A stretch of 64,000 nucleotides of DNA from JBCCOW01 sp039025855 (lineage in GTDB: Bacteria > Planctomycetota > Phycisphaerae > Phycisphaerales > Phycisphaeraceae), in NCBI GenBank assembly GCA_039025855.1, contig JBCCNL010000001.1, forward strand, positions 1 to 64,000, given 5' to 3'. The notes under the pieces are model-generated. The model was not told the DNA's origin, made no database searches, and worked only from the letters and a program-made list of their open reading frames with translations. Numbering within the stretch: the stretch's first letter is position 1; the number at the start of each line of letters is the position of its first letter. This document shows, piece by piece, positions 9,285-18,439 of the stretch. A program made the position numbers and the translations under genes.

Positions 9285-10985
9285 CTACCGACTCGTCGGC
9301 GTGTGATCCAAGCCGAGGTGATGGGCCTGCTGGCCCCAGTCCAGATACCGAGCAGCGGCGAGCAGTCGCGTCAGAGTCGTAGTCATTGGCAGCTCGCCCG
9401 TGAGGGCCCATTTGAGGATGTCGGGCGAGAGGTTGATAAGCGGCAGGTACTTGCGGATCTGGTTGTCAGAGGAGCCGATCTGCTCGGTGAATTGAGCCAG
9501 CGAGAGGTTTTGCTGAGTCAGTAAATCTCGCCAGTGGTACGCCCGGCCAATGGCAGCGACGATGTGAGCCTTTGGCTCCGGTTCGTCGGGCATGAACAGG
9601 TCTTGCCCGTCTGGCGAGCACAACAGGCGTTTGCCATCGAGTCGTTTGATCTGGATCGCTAGCGTAAGGACGGTCCGGCCACGATGGGTTTCGACAACGG
9701 GTTTGTATAGACAGGCAGAGCGTTTACGTGACTCGCCATGTAATTCTGGCCCATCCGCGTCGGTGCAGTTGGCGATCTGCTTCGGGCTCAATTCGATCGT
9801 GATCCGGTCCGGGGCGAGCACGATGCCGTGGATGACCTCGCGGAGCCAGAAGTCACGGGTTTCAGGGTCGCGTTTGCGGAGGTGGGCGAGGTCGTGGGTG
9901 GGGTGGGTGGGGTCGTCGAGGTGATCGAGCACCAGTGCCCGGACCAGGGCGTCGAGGTGTTCGGCATTGATCGTCTTGATGGGACAATGCTTGTACCCCT
10001 CACGCATCGCTTTCTGACTGACGTAGTAGCGGACGATGCGTTTCTGACCCTTCACCTTGCTCGGCCGATGGACGGCGCCGGGGCTCATGGTTGAGCCTTC
10101 GTGGGTCTTGAGCCGCCCCTTGAGCAGGTGCGGATGCTCCCAGCGGTGACGGGTCTGACGCTCGCGTTGGTCCATCGCCTGTCGGACCTGATCCCACAGC
10201 TCCCGAGGGATAATCGGCTCGTGCTGGCCGGGCCAGACTTTGTCCTTGTGCGTGATCTTCCCGATATAGATCGGGTTATTGAGAATGCGGTAGAGGTACT
10301 TGGGTGTCAGCGGCTTGCCGCCGTGCCACCGGTTACGCGTGCTGAGCCAGTGCTTCGTGGTGTGCCCGGCGGCGTTGAACCGTGCCGCCAGTTCGACCAG
10401 CGACACCTGTTCGAGGTAGCCCGCGTAGATCTGCCGGACCAGCTCGGCTTCCCCCGGAAGGATCACCAGCTTTCGCTCGACGCATTGGTAGCCCAGCGGT
10501 GGCTGGCCGGTGACCCACAGGCCCTTTTTCTTGGTCGCCGCGAGCTTGTCGCGGATGCGTTCGCCGGTGACCTCACGCTCGAACTGCGCGAAGCTCAGCA
10601 GCATGTTGAGCGTCAGACGGCCCATCGAAGTCGTGGTGTTGAACTGTTGAGTGACCGAGACGAACGAGACGCCGTGGGCGTCGAACCGCTGCATGATCTG
10701 AGCGAAGTCGCTCAGCGAGCGTGACAAGCGATCGACTTTGTAGACCACGACGACGTCAACCGCACCGAGTTCGATGTCTTGAAGCAGTTCCTGCAGCCCG
10801 GGGCGCTCCATGTTGCCGCCGGTGAATCCGCCGTCGTCGTAGTGTTGATCGATCGTCTGCCAGCCCTCGTGTTTCTGGCTCTTGATGTAGTCAATCCCGG
10901 CCTCACGCTGGGCGTCGAGCGAGTTGAACGCCTGATCTAAGCCCTCCTCATGGGACTTGCGGGTGAAGATCGCGCAACGCTTCAT
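9285..10985 (-). CDS. large serine recombinase (site-specific integrase)
   Basis: 566 residues. The N-terminal resolvase domain has the nucleophile Ser in 'IFTRKSHEEG' (S11), 'SLDAQREAG', 'YDDGGFTGGNMERPGL', 'VVVYKVDRLSRSL' and 'LLSFAQFEREVTGERIRDK'. The Recombinase domain follows ('GLWVTGQPPLGY', then 'LNNPIYIGKITHKD'). Where many relatives have a CxxC zinc ribbon, this protein has a Cys-poor segment (HLLKGRLKTHEG). The last 100 residues look like an HTH-containing tail ('LSLAQFTEQIGSSDNQIRKYL...ALTGELP'). Its ATG overlaps the upstream DUF2924 remnant by 4 bases (ATGA). It lies close to tRNA-Ser and is likely the integrase of an island. Confidence 0.92.
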   Translation of the reverse strand: MKRCAIFTRKSHEEGLDQAFNSLDAQREAGIDYIKSQKHEGWQTIDQHYDDGGFTGGNMERPGLQELLQDIELGAVDVVVVYKVDRLSRSLSDFAQIMQRFDAHGVSFVSVTQQFNTTTSMGRLTLNMLLSFAQFEREVTGERIRDKLAATKKKGLWVTGQPPLGYQCVERKLVILPGEAELVRQIYAGYLEQVSLVELAARFNAAGHTTKHWLSTRNRWHGGKPLTPKYLYRILNNPIYIGKITHKDKVWPGQHEPIIPRELWDQVRQAMDQRERQTRHRWEHPHLLKGRLKTHEGSTMSPGAVHRPSKVKGQKRIVRYYVSQKAMREGYKHCPIKTINAEHLDALVRALVLDHLDDPTHPTHDLAHLRKRDPETRDFWLREVIHGIVLAPDRITIELSPKQIANCTDADGPELHGESRKRSACLYKPVVETHRGRTVLTLAIQIKRLDGKRLLCSPDGQDLFMPDEPEPKAHIVAAIGRAYHWRDLLTQQNLSLAQFTEQIGSSDNQIRKYLPLINLSPDILKWALTGELPMTTTLTRLLAAARYLDWGQQAHHLGLDHTPTSR

Positions 10986-11338
10986 GCGGGCTTCTTTCGG
11001 GATGTGCTTTTGGGGGCGGAATCAAGCGACCTAGCGCTCAGCAAGCCGAAGAAGCGGGGGCCCGACCAGTGGGCGCCGGTGATGGCCCGAGCGATGACGG
11101 TCAGGCTGCGGTACTCCTGACCTGCGAACCGGTATCGCCTGCGGCCCTTGGCGTCCTCGACCACCTTGACCCGGTAGGTCTTCCCTCGCCACTGGCGAAC
11201 GAGCGTGACGCCGGCCGAGTGTGGCGACGACTTCCGGTCATGCGGGTACGGCCAGAAATGAAGCCAGTTGCTCTAGATCGCGGCGGGGTTCATAGGTGCG
11301 GGGTTGATTTTCGAGATCGGTACTTCGCGAATCGTCAT
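10982..11338 (-). pseudogene. ParB-like/DUF2924 remnant, fused and interrupted by TAG
   Basis: From ATG 11338 the frame reads MTIREVPISKINPAP, the opening of ParB-like nuclease domains, then stops at TAG (11273-11275). In the same frame after the stop it continues to VTLVRQWRGKTYRV and 'RYRFAGQEYRSLTVIARAITG' with 'HWSGPRFFGL', which is the DUF2924 C-terminal half. The N-terminal half of DUF2924 is missing. ParB-like, DUF2924 and recombinase genes commonly sit in this order on integrated elements, so a deletion joining the first two is inferred. A short product could also start at GTG 11164. The stop overlaps the recombinase start. Confidence 0.65.
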
Positions 11339-11653
11339 GGCTGCGCTTTTTTCAAGCAAGTGACACAGCCCTATTTATTAGGGGTTAATCAGGATATAGG
11401 GAGCGGTTACCTAAACAGCATCTTGGGCGCATTTTAGATGCCGCCGGACTCCAAAAAATCATCCCAGGAGTTCACACCACCGGTCGGCTGCCCGCTTGGT
11501 GCCCGACGTTGCCAGTTCCTGCGCCGAGGCAATCCGCCCAGACATCGTTGTTGCTAAAACGGCGGTCTCGAACGTAAATGCAGTATTGGCAAAGCGTCAA
11601 CAAATCGGAGCACCCGCCCTGTTCCTACAACTCCGTTTGTCTTGTCAAAGAAA
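11339..11653. other. gene-free stretch between the recombinase element and the CAZyme island
   Basis: No convincing ORF on either strand. It holds a short fragment of the IS present at 28 and 54 kb (see 11567-11615). The rest is AT-richer sequence of unknown origin, probably decayed mobile-element DNA. Confidence 0.6.
11567..11615 (-). repeat. IS fragment: first codons of the transposase
   Basis: On the reverse strand it reads a start like MLRFVDALPILHLRSR, the same opening as the transposase remnants at 28840 and 54626, then diverges. About 49 bases are shared with both other copies. Confidence 0.65.
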
Positions 11654-11696
11654 CTGCCCGCACGCCCTGCCGGAGGGCAACTGGGCGTGCGGGCAG
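11654..11696 (-). terminator. strong rho-independent terminator
   Basis: A 14-bp perfect stem (CTGCCCGCACGCCC / GGGCGTGCGGGCAG) with a 15-base loop, followed on the minus strand by TTTCTTT. It ends the transcript of the beta-helix gene 22 bases upstream and probably the whole block A minus-strand operon. Confidence 0.85.
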
Positions 11697-11718
11697 AGGG
11701 ATGTCTCCGATCGAAGGC

Positions 11719-14331
11719 TTAGCCGAAGGTCAGCGAATCAAGATTGAACAGGAACGGGTTACCTCCGCCCACCTTATCGAACACTAAATAGATGTCCTGG
11801 GTGCCGGTCAGCGGAGTCGTCAGCGAGATGCTCTGCTCTTGGTAGTTCTTGAAGCCTCCGGTATCGCCAAGGGTCGTGGTACCCACGAGCGTGCCGGTGG
11901 GGCTGCCGGTCCGGATCTCGAGGACGCCATCGTTGGAGGCCAGGTTCGAGGAGAACCGGATGGTCACATCGCTGTAGCTGTTGGTGCCGAACTCGAAACC
12001 GCTGTACTCGGTCCAGTTATTTTTCCGGATGAAGCCGAGGTTCTCTTGGCTGAATCCGCTTTCGGTGACCTGGCCCTGCGGCGGTTCGGTGACGGCGGAA
12101 CTGCTCGTGAAGTTCTCGGCTTCAAGCACGACCGTGGGGAGTGTGGGCGTGAACTCGATCCAGTTGAAGTCGGTCGATCCATCCAGGAACTCGACGCGGA
12201 GGACACGGTCCTGCCCCTCGGTCAGGGTCACGTTGCTGAGCACGTTATCGCTAAACGTGTCCCAGCCATCTCGCACGACGCTCACCGTGCCGAGGCTGAC
12301 GCCGTCGAGGAATACCTCGACATCCTTGTCGGGGGTGGAACTGGAGCCGGTCGAAAGACGGAGATTGATGTCGTACTCGCCGGCCTTGGTGTCGATCGTG
12401 TACTCGAGGTATTCGCCGGTCTTGGTCCAGCCAACCTTGTAGCCACCGCCGGCGTCGGCTGTCGTCCGGATATCGACCTCATCGTTTCGATATTCGCCAC
12501 CGATATTCGGTCCTGACGTATCGAAGTAGGCCGGGCCCTCACCGCCAAAGTCGTAGTCCTCGGCCTGGATACGGGTTGATGTGCTGCGGTCGATCACGGG
12601 GTTCGAGACGGCGAACGTGCCCTGTCCGGTCCCGGCTTCATAAATCGTCCAGTTCTCGACCTGGAAGGACTCATCGGCCCCAACACGGAAGTCGAAGGAA
12701 GCCGTCGAGTCCAGGCCCTGCGTGGCGCTCGTCTGCGTGTTGGTGAACATCGAAGCATCGCTCACGCCGGAGAAGCTGTTGTTCTCAACGGCCGCGCTGT
12801 AGATGGCTCGGCCGCCGCTCTTGCTCAAGGGCCGGTCGTTGGCGTTAAGCTCGAAGATGTTGTCCTTGATCACAATGGTGCTGAAGTCAGTTACAACCGT
12901 GCGCGTGCCGTCAGCCTGCTGGACGAAGTTGCCCATGTCATCCGTGAACGCACCGTCCACGATCTCCAGGGTGTCCAAGCCATCAACAATCGTCACCAAG
13001 CCAGTGGAATCGACGGTGACGTACTGGCTCGCGGACAGGGCGATGGGGTTTCCGCTAAGGTCGGTGATAGTTACGTTGGCCTGATCATCTACGCTGATCT
13101 GCTCATTGCCGATCGTAAAGTTGCGGGTGTTGCCTGTCCTGATGGTAAAGGCCTGAATATTCTGCGCATTGATGCCGAAGAGGCCGCTCGTCCTGCCGCC
13201 AAACTCGCCTTCGCTGGCGTCGGCCACCACGTGATTGTTACGGAAGGTGAAGTTGTCGTAGGAGGCGAAGTCCACGAGCCCGCGTCCGGGGTTCTTGATG
13301 AGGTTGTTATAGACGTCGGTTGGTCCCTCGCCGGTCGCGTCTTCGAAACTCACGAACATGTGTCCGCCTTGATCGTCGGCTTCAAAATCGAAAAGGTTGT
13401 TGTAGATCTCTACGCCGTTACGCGGGAACTCAAACGCAACGGATTTGTTGAAGTAGTTGTGGTGGATCTTAAAGTTTCCGGGGGTCTCAATACCGCCGCC
13501 AGCCCTCGGGATCGAGATGTCGGTCTCGATGAAGTTATGGTCGATCTCCACGTTCCGGTCGTTGTCGAAGGGTATCTCGATCGAGAAGTCGTCTTTCCCA
13601 TCGACCGTGTCTTTCACGTCGAAGGTGTTGTTGTGGATCCGTACATCGCTGATGTTGCGTGCCTTGAATCCCATTACGGCGCGGTTCGGGTCACCGTCGG
13701 TGACGGTCAGCACATTGTCGTAGAACAGCGAGTCACGGAAGCCGGTGACGTAGACGCTCCCGCCGACCGTGTTGCCGATTTTGTTGCCGGCATCGATGAA
13801 CGTGTTGTCGTAGATCTCCACGTTCTCGGTGAAGAAGGTCCGGACGCCGGACCAGAGGAAGTCGTCAAAGGTCACATCATGGATGGTGAGATCATCGGCG
13901 TTCCAGCCATAAATACCGCCATGAAGCTGCGGGCCGGTCAGCGTGAGATTAGAGATCGTGACATCGGTGGTGAAGTCATCGAAGCTGAACAGATAAGGAT
14001 CGGCGTTAAAAACGATTACACCTTCGTTGTTGCGGATATCGTCGCCGGGGTCTTGGAAGCCGGCAATCCCCGGGTCCCAGGAGGAGGCACCGGTGATGAT
14101 GGTCTGGCCTTCACCGGCACCGATGATGGACTGGCCGTCCTGGGGCTTGAGGCCCGTGGTCAGTTCGTAGGTGCCCGCGGCGACGTTGATGGTGGTGATC
14201 GAGGTATCAGCGAGGGCGGTGGTCAGTTCCGCCACCGTGGACACAGTGGTTGCGGAGAGCATCGTCCGCGGCTCGAGCGTGTCGAGCAGTGCCATGGTGG
14301 AGGGTTGAGAACGGGCGTATCGTGCAAACAT
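11719..14331 (-). CDS. LEPR-motif surface protein: parallel beta-helix plus two CBM6-like domains
   Basis: 870 residues. It opens with the planctomycete motif LEPRTMLS (about residues 19-26) and no ordinary signal peptide. A right-handed parallel beta-helix follows (about 30-560) with repeating 'NxTF...IHDN/IYNN' turns, as in NosD or polysaccharide-lyase-like proteins. Two carbohydrate-binding modules of CBM6 type come next: 'RIQAEDYDFGGEGPAYFDT...VGWTKTGEYLEY' (about 590-730) and 'VVLEAENFTSSSAV...IRKNNWTEYSGF' (about 735-870). It is predicted extracellular or cell-surface and acting on or binding a polysaccharide; lyase activity cannot be assigned. A palindromic operator lies 21 bases upstream of the start, and a strong terminator follows. 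Confidence 0.8.
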   Translation of the reverse strand: MFARYARSQPSTMALLDTLEPRTMLSATTVSTVAELTTALADTSITTINVAAGTYELTTGLKPQDGQSIIGAGEGQTIITGASSWDPGIAGFQDPGDDIRNNEGVIVFNADPYLFSFDDFTTDVTISNLTLTGPQLHGGIYGWNADDLTIHDVTFDDFLWSGVRTFFTENVEIYDNTFIDAGNKIGNTVGGSVYVTGFRDSLFYDNVLTVTDGDPNRAVMGFKARNISDVRIHNNTFDVKDTVDGKDDFSIEIPFDNDRNVEIDHNFIETDISIPRAGGGIETPGNFKIHHNYFNKSVAFEFPRNGVEIYNNLFDFEADDQGGHMFVSFEDATGEGPTDVYNNLIKNPGRGLVDFASYDNFTFRNNHVVADASEGEFGGRTSGLFGINAQNIQAFTIRTGNTRNFTIGNEQISVDDQANVTITDLSGNPIALSASQYVTVDSTGLVTIVDGLDTLEIVDGAFTDDMGNFVQQADGTRTVVTDFSTIVIKDNIFELNANDRPLSKSGGRAIYSAAVENNSFSGVSDASMFTNTQTSATQGLDSTASFDFRVGADESFQVENWTIYEAGTGQGTFAVSNPVIDRSTSTRIQAEDYDFGGEGPAYFDTSGPNIGGEYRNDEVDIRTTADAGGGYKVGWTKTGEYLEYTIDTKAGEYDINLRLSTGSSSTPDKDVEVFLDGVSLGTVSVVRDGWDTFSDNVLSNVTLTEGQDRVLRVEFLDGSTDFNWIEFTPTLPTVVLEAENFTSSSAVTEPPQGQVTESGFSQENLGFIRKNNWTEYSGFEFGTNSYSDVTIRFSSNLASNDGVLEIRTGSPTGTLVGTTTLGDTGGFKNYQEQSISLTTPLTGTQDIYLVFDKVGGGNPFLFNLDSLTFG

Positions 14332-14351
14332 AAAGGGTCCTTTCTAAAAAC

Positions 14352-14361
14352 TTGACGTCAA
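14352..14361. promoter_or_regulatory. candidate LacI-A operator upstream of the beta-helix gene
   Basis: Perfect palindrome TTGACGTCAA within CTTGACGTCAAAG. It matches the two palindromes beside the LacI gene at 23896-23908 (TTTGACGTCTAAA) and 23933-23962 (core TTTGATGTCAAA). The central CG and spacing fit LacI-family operators. Confidence 0.6.
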
Positions 14362-14520
14362 AGAATTAGGCTGGCAAACGGGTACAAGTTTGGTTTCCTG
14401 ATCGATTTACTGGTTCCGAAGGGCCGGTCAGTGGTGCGGGTACCGGCGTGGACTAGGGCCTGATTGAGTCGAAGCTGTTCGTTCCGGGCATGGCGTCGGG
14501 GGAGCCTGTGGAGTTATGCG

Positions 14521-16299
14521 TCACGAAGACGGCGAGACAGTGCCGTGTTCATCCGGTTGTTCGAGTTGTTTCAGGGCGTGGGCGACGAGCTTGGACACCG
14601 TCTCCGGACCGGTAACGGCACCGAAGAACACCGAGCCCTCGCCGACCTTTCGGTGCAGGACCGCCGGAACCCCGTCGAGGGCACCGCCCAGGAAACGAGC
14701 GAGTACGTCGCCCTCCGTGTTGTCCCATACCTCGACCCAGCCCTCGGCGGCATGGCTCTCGCCATCCGACCATTGGATTTGGACGCCCTCGAGCTCTGTC
14801 CGTCTCTCGAAGTGGACCTCGACGCCGAGCAGCTCGCGGAGCGGTTCACCCTGTGTGTGATGGAAGACTTCGGTTGTCGACTTGTGGGCCATGGGGCCGG
14901 CCACGACGAGGTGTCCGCCATTGCGGACATAGCCCGTAAAGATTTCTGCGGCGTCCGGATCCATAAGCCGTAATGCCGGCGCGAAGACGGCTTTGTAGGG
15001 ATGCAGTGGTTGCCCGGGCGCAACCACGTCCATCGGCCCGACCATGTCGAGCGCTGCGGCGTAGGTCGGGATCATGGCGTCGAGATAGTCCGGCCGGTCG
15101 GGTTTGGTGACCCAGTGTGGTCGGCGCATCTTTGCCCGGAAGTTATCGACGCTGAAGACGAAGGCGTAGGGGCGGGGCTCTGCGTGGGCTGGGGCAACGC
15201 TGCGCGCGGCCGCCACCGCGTCTTGGACGCGTGCCATCATGTCGGGGCGTGGCTTGCCGTCGAAGCCGCAGACGCCACCGCCCTGCTCGACGTTGCCCCG
15301 CTTGGCACGCCAGTGATAGATCAGCGTGAGGTCTGCACCGTGTTTGGCGAACAGCTCGATGAGCTCGCCTGAGAGGTCCTTAGACCCGGTCTCCATGATC
15401 TTGACGGGCTTACGGGTGGCGGTGCGGAGCCAGTCGGTGGCCAGTCCGATGAACTGCGGCTTGTAGTCGTGACCCGCCGACGCGGCGCCGTAGTAGGCAT
15501 CCCAGCCGCCGACATCCATCGCCCGCGCCATGTCGGCGTGATCGAGTCCGCGATCGAACATGGCGGTCGAGTTGTGGGTGATCCACGCCTCATCGCTGAC
15601 CAGAGGCCTGATCGCGTCGTATTGGAGGCGGGCGTACTCGACGAGCATGTCGCTGAAGAAGCGGGAGTAGTCGATGCCCCAGCCGTGGGTGGTGCGATCA
15701 GGACGCGGCGTGGTGATCTCCCCCCAGTCGCTGAAACGCTGGTTCCAGAAGGTCAGATACCAGGCATCATTGAGCCGGTCGAGGGTGCCGTAGCGTTCGC
15801 GGAGCCAGCGTCGGAAGCGCCACGTCGACTCAGGGCTGTGCGACTCGGGATAGGTATGTTCAGACCCGCAGAGCTCGTTGTCGATCTGCCAGCCGATGAC
15901 GCGGGGATGCTGGCCGTAACGCTCGGCCATGCGTGCAGCGATCTCGCACGAGTAGTCGCGGTAGATCGGCGAGCAGACATCGATATCGCGACGAGCCCCG
16001 AACGGCCGGCGGGTGCCATCGCGGAGTTCGATCATGATCTGCGGGTACTGCGTCGCGAGCCAGGCGGGGGGTGTAGCGGTGGGTGTGCAGAAGACCAGAT
16101 CGATCCGGTGGCGATCGGCCACCTCGATGAACTGATCCACCCAGGCCCAGTCGTACTCCCCCTCACGCGGCTCGATCACACTCCAAGCGAAGTCGAGTAC
16201 ACGGGCGACATCCACTCCGGCGTCGCGCATCCGTGCGAGGTCTTGGTCCCAGTCTTGGGGCGGGCAGAATTCGGGGTAGTACGAGGTTCCAATCCTCAT
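14521..16299 (-). CDS. beta-galactosidase, GH42
   Basis: 592 residues, usual for GH42. The TIM barrel starts 'IGTSYYPEFCPPQDWDQDLARMRDAGVDVARV'-like; the acid/base Glu is in 'GWQIDNELCG' (E142) and the nucleophile in 'VKIMETGSKDLSG' (E303). The C-terminal part ('YVRNGGHLVVAGP') is the trimerisation-type domain. There is no signal peptide, so cytosolic hydrolysis of imported galacto-oligosaccharides is inferred. AAAGGAC precedes ATG 16299. It is part of the block A minus-strand series behind LacI-A. Confidence 0.92.
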   Translation of the reverse strand: MRIGTSYYPEFCPPQDWDQDLARMRDAGVDVARVLDFAWSVIEPREGEYDWAWVDQFIEVADRHRIDLVFCTPTATPPAWLATQYPQIMIELRDGTRRPFGARRDIDVCSPIYRDYSCEIAARMAERYGQHPRVIGWQIDNELCGSEHTYPESHSPESTWRFRRWLRERYGTLDRLNDAWYLTFWNQRFSDWGEITTPRPDRTTHGWGIDYSRFFSDMLVEYARLQYDAIRPLVSDEAWITHNSTAMFDRGLDHADMARAMDVGGWDAYYGAASAGHDYKPQFIGLATDWLRTATRKPVKIMETGSKDLSGELIELFAKHGADLTLIYHWRAKRGNVEQGGGVCGFDGKPRPDMMARVQDAVAAARSVAPAHAEPRPYAFVFSVDNFRAKMRRPHWVTKPDRPDYLDAMIPTYAAALDMVGPMDVVAPGQPLHPYKAVFAPALRLMDPDAAEIFTGYVRNGGHLVVAGPMAHKSTTEVFHHTQGEPLRELLGVEVHFERRTELEGVQIQWSDGESHAAEGWVEVWDNTEGDVLARFLGGALDGVPAVLHRKVGEGSVFFGAVTGPETVSKLVAHALKQLEQPDEHGTVSPSS

Positions 16300-16360
16300 C
16301 TCATGCTTGTCCTTTGCGAGCCGCCGGTTGCCTTGCGGGGTCGATACGTCCGTGGGTGAT

Positions 16361-18439
16361 TCAGTCGGTCATCGTGATGGCTGGTACCGCATCCCGTGTC
16401 TGGTCGCGGGCAGAAGCCAAGCCTTCTACCGGTTCGGCAAGATACAGCAGGTACTCGCTGAACCACCCCTCACTGATACGCGTCTTTCCGCGCCGGGTGT
16501 CTTTCACCTTGATCCAGTAGCTCCGCTGTCCGCCGTCTCGGAAGGTGATGGCCAGTGTGCTGTCAACGTTTTCGATATACGGGACATCCCTGACTGAGGT
16601 CTTGGCGGTCATGGAGAACAGCCCGTAGCACTCGGTGATCGCGCCATCGAGATTCTTGATCTGGCCGGAGTGGCCCTCGGTCTTCATCCCAAGGATCCAG
16701 GCCTTGCCGCCGCGGTTGATGAACTGTGGGATCGGGCCGAACTCGGAGTTGTACTGCCGGGCCCAGAAGTGCATGCCGGGCGAGAGGTCGACCTTGCCAC
16801 CGCCGCCGTCTTCGATGAACAGGTTGCCGGTCGCGCGTCGGCTGGAGTCGACATCGATCTCCGAGTGGCGGATGACCAGCGTCTGATCCGAGTTGTGCAC
16901 CACCCGGCAGCGGATGAGGTGTTCGAGGTTGACCGTCCGGTCCGGATGATTGGTGCCATCGAACCGGAAGACCGGGACCTTGTCTTTGCCGACGCCCTTG
17001 GGGGTGACGAAGCGGGCCTCGAAGCCCATGATCTTGCGGACGTTGCCACGGATGATGATCTGTGCATTGGCGGCAAGCGTGTACGCACCGTTGGGCAGGT
17101 AGACGATCTCGGCCCCAGAGTCGATCGCCGCTTGGATGCCGGCGGTTGACGAGCCATCGGCAAAATCGTTGACGTTGGCCCAACGCGAGAAGTCGTTGGT
17201 GTGAAACAGTGGGGTCTCACGCACGGGCAGATCAGGCAGCCGTTCGGAGCCCGGGAACAGACGCTGGCTCTCCCGGCTGAGGTAGAGATCGATCACACCC
17301 TCGGCTTCGTCCATCGTGAGGCTTGGGCGGGGCTGTGTGTGCTCATGCTTGGCGTGAGCTACCGCGTTGTTCTGCACCGCAAGGCGATAGCCCTCGATTG
17401 CAACGTTGTGCAGCATCATCCCGCCATGATTGATCACCGCCGGCGGTGCCGGGCTGGAGCCGGTGTAGACGAACCGGCTGTCCTGCACGGTGACCACGGC
17501 ACGGGAGTACTTCCGCTGGCTCGGGTCTTTGCTCCCGGTGATCACGATGGCCGGCACCGCGTTACGGCTCGTGAGCCCACGGATGCTGGAGAAGGGGTTG
17601 TTCCCTCGGAAGCCCGCGACGCGTTGTCCGCTCAGCGTGATGTGTTCAAAGACCATGCTGGCGTCGTTGTGGTTGTGTTCGATCCCGATATCGAAGCCCT
17701 TCACCGTGAGGTGCTGGATCAGGGCGGGCCCGGGCCATGGGACGGTGAGGTCGAGGCCGCGGACGCCGACGTGCTGGGGGTCGCTGGAGCGGATGGTGAC
17801 GTTAGTGACCGCCGCGCGGTTGCTGCCGATATAAGTCATGCCCATCGCACCGGCGTTACCGACCCCGGTATCGATGGTGAGGTAGTGGACCTGGTTGCGG
17901 AAGCCCGAGTTGCCGTGCCCAAACGGGCGCGCCCGCTTGCCCTTGGGCCCGTGCATCTCTGAGCCAAGGTGGACGACCGGCTTTGGAGCTTCAGGGTCCT
18001 GAAAGCCAGGGGCGTTGTCCTTAAGCCTGATGATGCTTCCAGCCTGACTTTCACCAACCAAACAGATCCCCACACGCCAGCCGTCGCCCCAACTGCCCTC
18101 GCCCCACGGTTCGACCCGACCCGGGCCGCGGTTCCACAGCGTCTCGCTCACGAGATACGTCCCCTTCGGGAAGTAGATGAACTCGGGCACATACCGGTCT
18201 TCGGACAGGGAATGCAGGATGGCGGCCTGGATCGCTGCGGTGTCATCGGTGACGCCGTCGCCCTTAGCCCCGAAGTCACGTTTGACATCGATGATGCCCG
18301 CATCTTTGGGGAACCGGAGCTCGTCCGGCAAACCAGCGATCACCGTCGGCCCCGACATGAGTACTACGACGATAGTCAGCAGTGCCATCAGGACGCTGTT
18401 GGCTATAGATGGGACGCTGTGTTCTTCTCGGTTCGTCAT
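16361..18439 (-). CDS. exported pectate-lyase-superfamily (Pectate_lyase_3) beta-helix protein, GH55/GH28-related
   Basis: 692 residues with an N-terminal hydrophobic export signal (SVLMALLTIVVVLMSG). There are two right-handed beta-helix units: the first opens 'VKRDFGAKGDGVTDDTAAIQAAI' (about residue 50), the second 'WANVNDFADGSSTAGIQAAIDSG' (about 420). This duplicated layout is seen in GH55-type exo-glucanases and tailspike-like enzymes, but the substrate is uncertain. Its ATG overlaps the stop of the upstream GH gene by 4 bases (ATGA), so the pair is translationally coupled. Predicted extracytoplasmic polysaccharide-active enzyme. Confidence 0.8.
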   Translation of the reverse strand: MTNREEHSVPSIANSVLMALLTIVVVLMSGPTVIAGLPDELRFPKDAGIIDVKRDFGAKGDGVTDDTAAIQAAILHSLSEDRYVPEFIYFPKGTYLVSETLWNRGPGRVEPWGEGSWGDGWRVGICLVGESQAGSIIRLKDNAPGFQDPEAPKPVVHLGSEMHGPKGKRARPFGHGNSGFRNQVHYLTIDTGVGNAGAMGMTYIGSNRAAVTNVTIRSSDPQHVGVRGLDLTVPWPGPALIQHLTVKGFDIGIEHNHNDASMVFEHITLSGQRVAGFRGNNPFSSIRGLTSRNAVPAIVITGSKDPSQRKYSRAVVTVQDSRFVYTGSSPAPPAVINHGGMMLHNVAIEGYRLAVQNNAVAHAKHEHTQPRPSLTMDEAEGVIDLYLSRESQRLFPGSERLPDLPVRETPLFHTNDFSRWANVNDFADGSSTAGIQAAIDSGAEIVYLPNGAYTLAANAQIIIRGNVRKIMGFEARFVTPKGVGKDKVPVFRFDGTNHPDRTVNLEHLIRCRVVHNSDQTLVIRHSEIDVDSSRRATGNLFIEDGGGGKVDLSPGMHFWARQYNSEFGPIPQFINRGGKAWILGMKTEGHSGQIKNLDGAITECYGLFSMTAKTSVRDVPYIENVDSTLAITFRDGGQRSYWIKVKDTRRGKTRISEGWFSEYLLYLAEPVEGLASARDQTRDAVPAITMTD

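Noticed and set aside
13231..14355. A 374-codon plus-strand open frame opposite the beta-helix gene
   Set aside because: Val/Glu/Gly-rich shadow; its stop lies in the operator region and no ribosome-binding site is seen.
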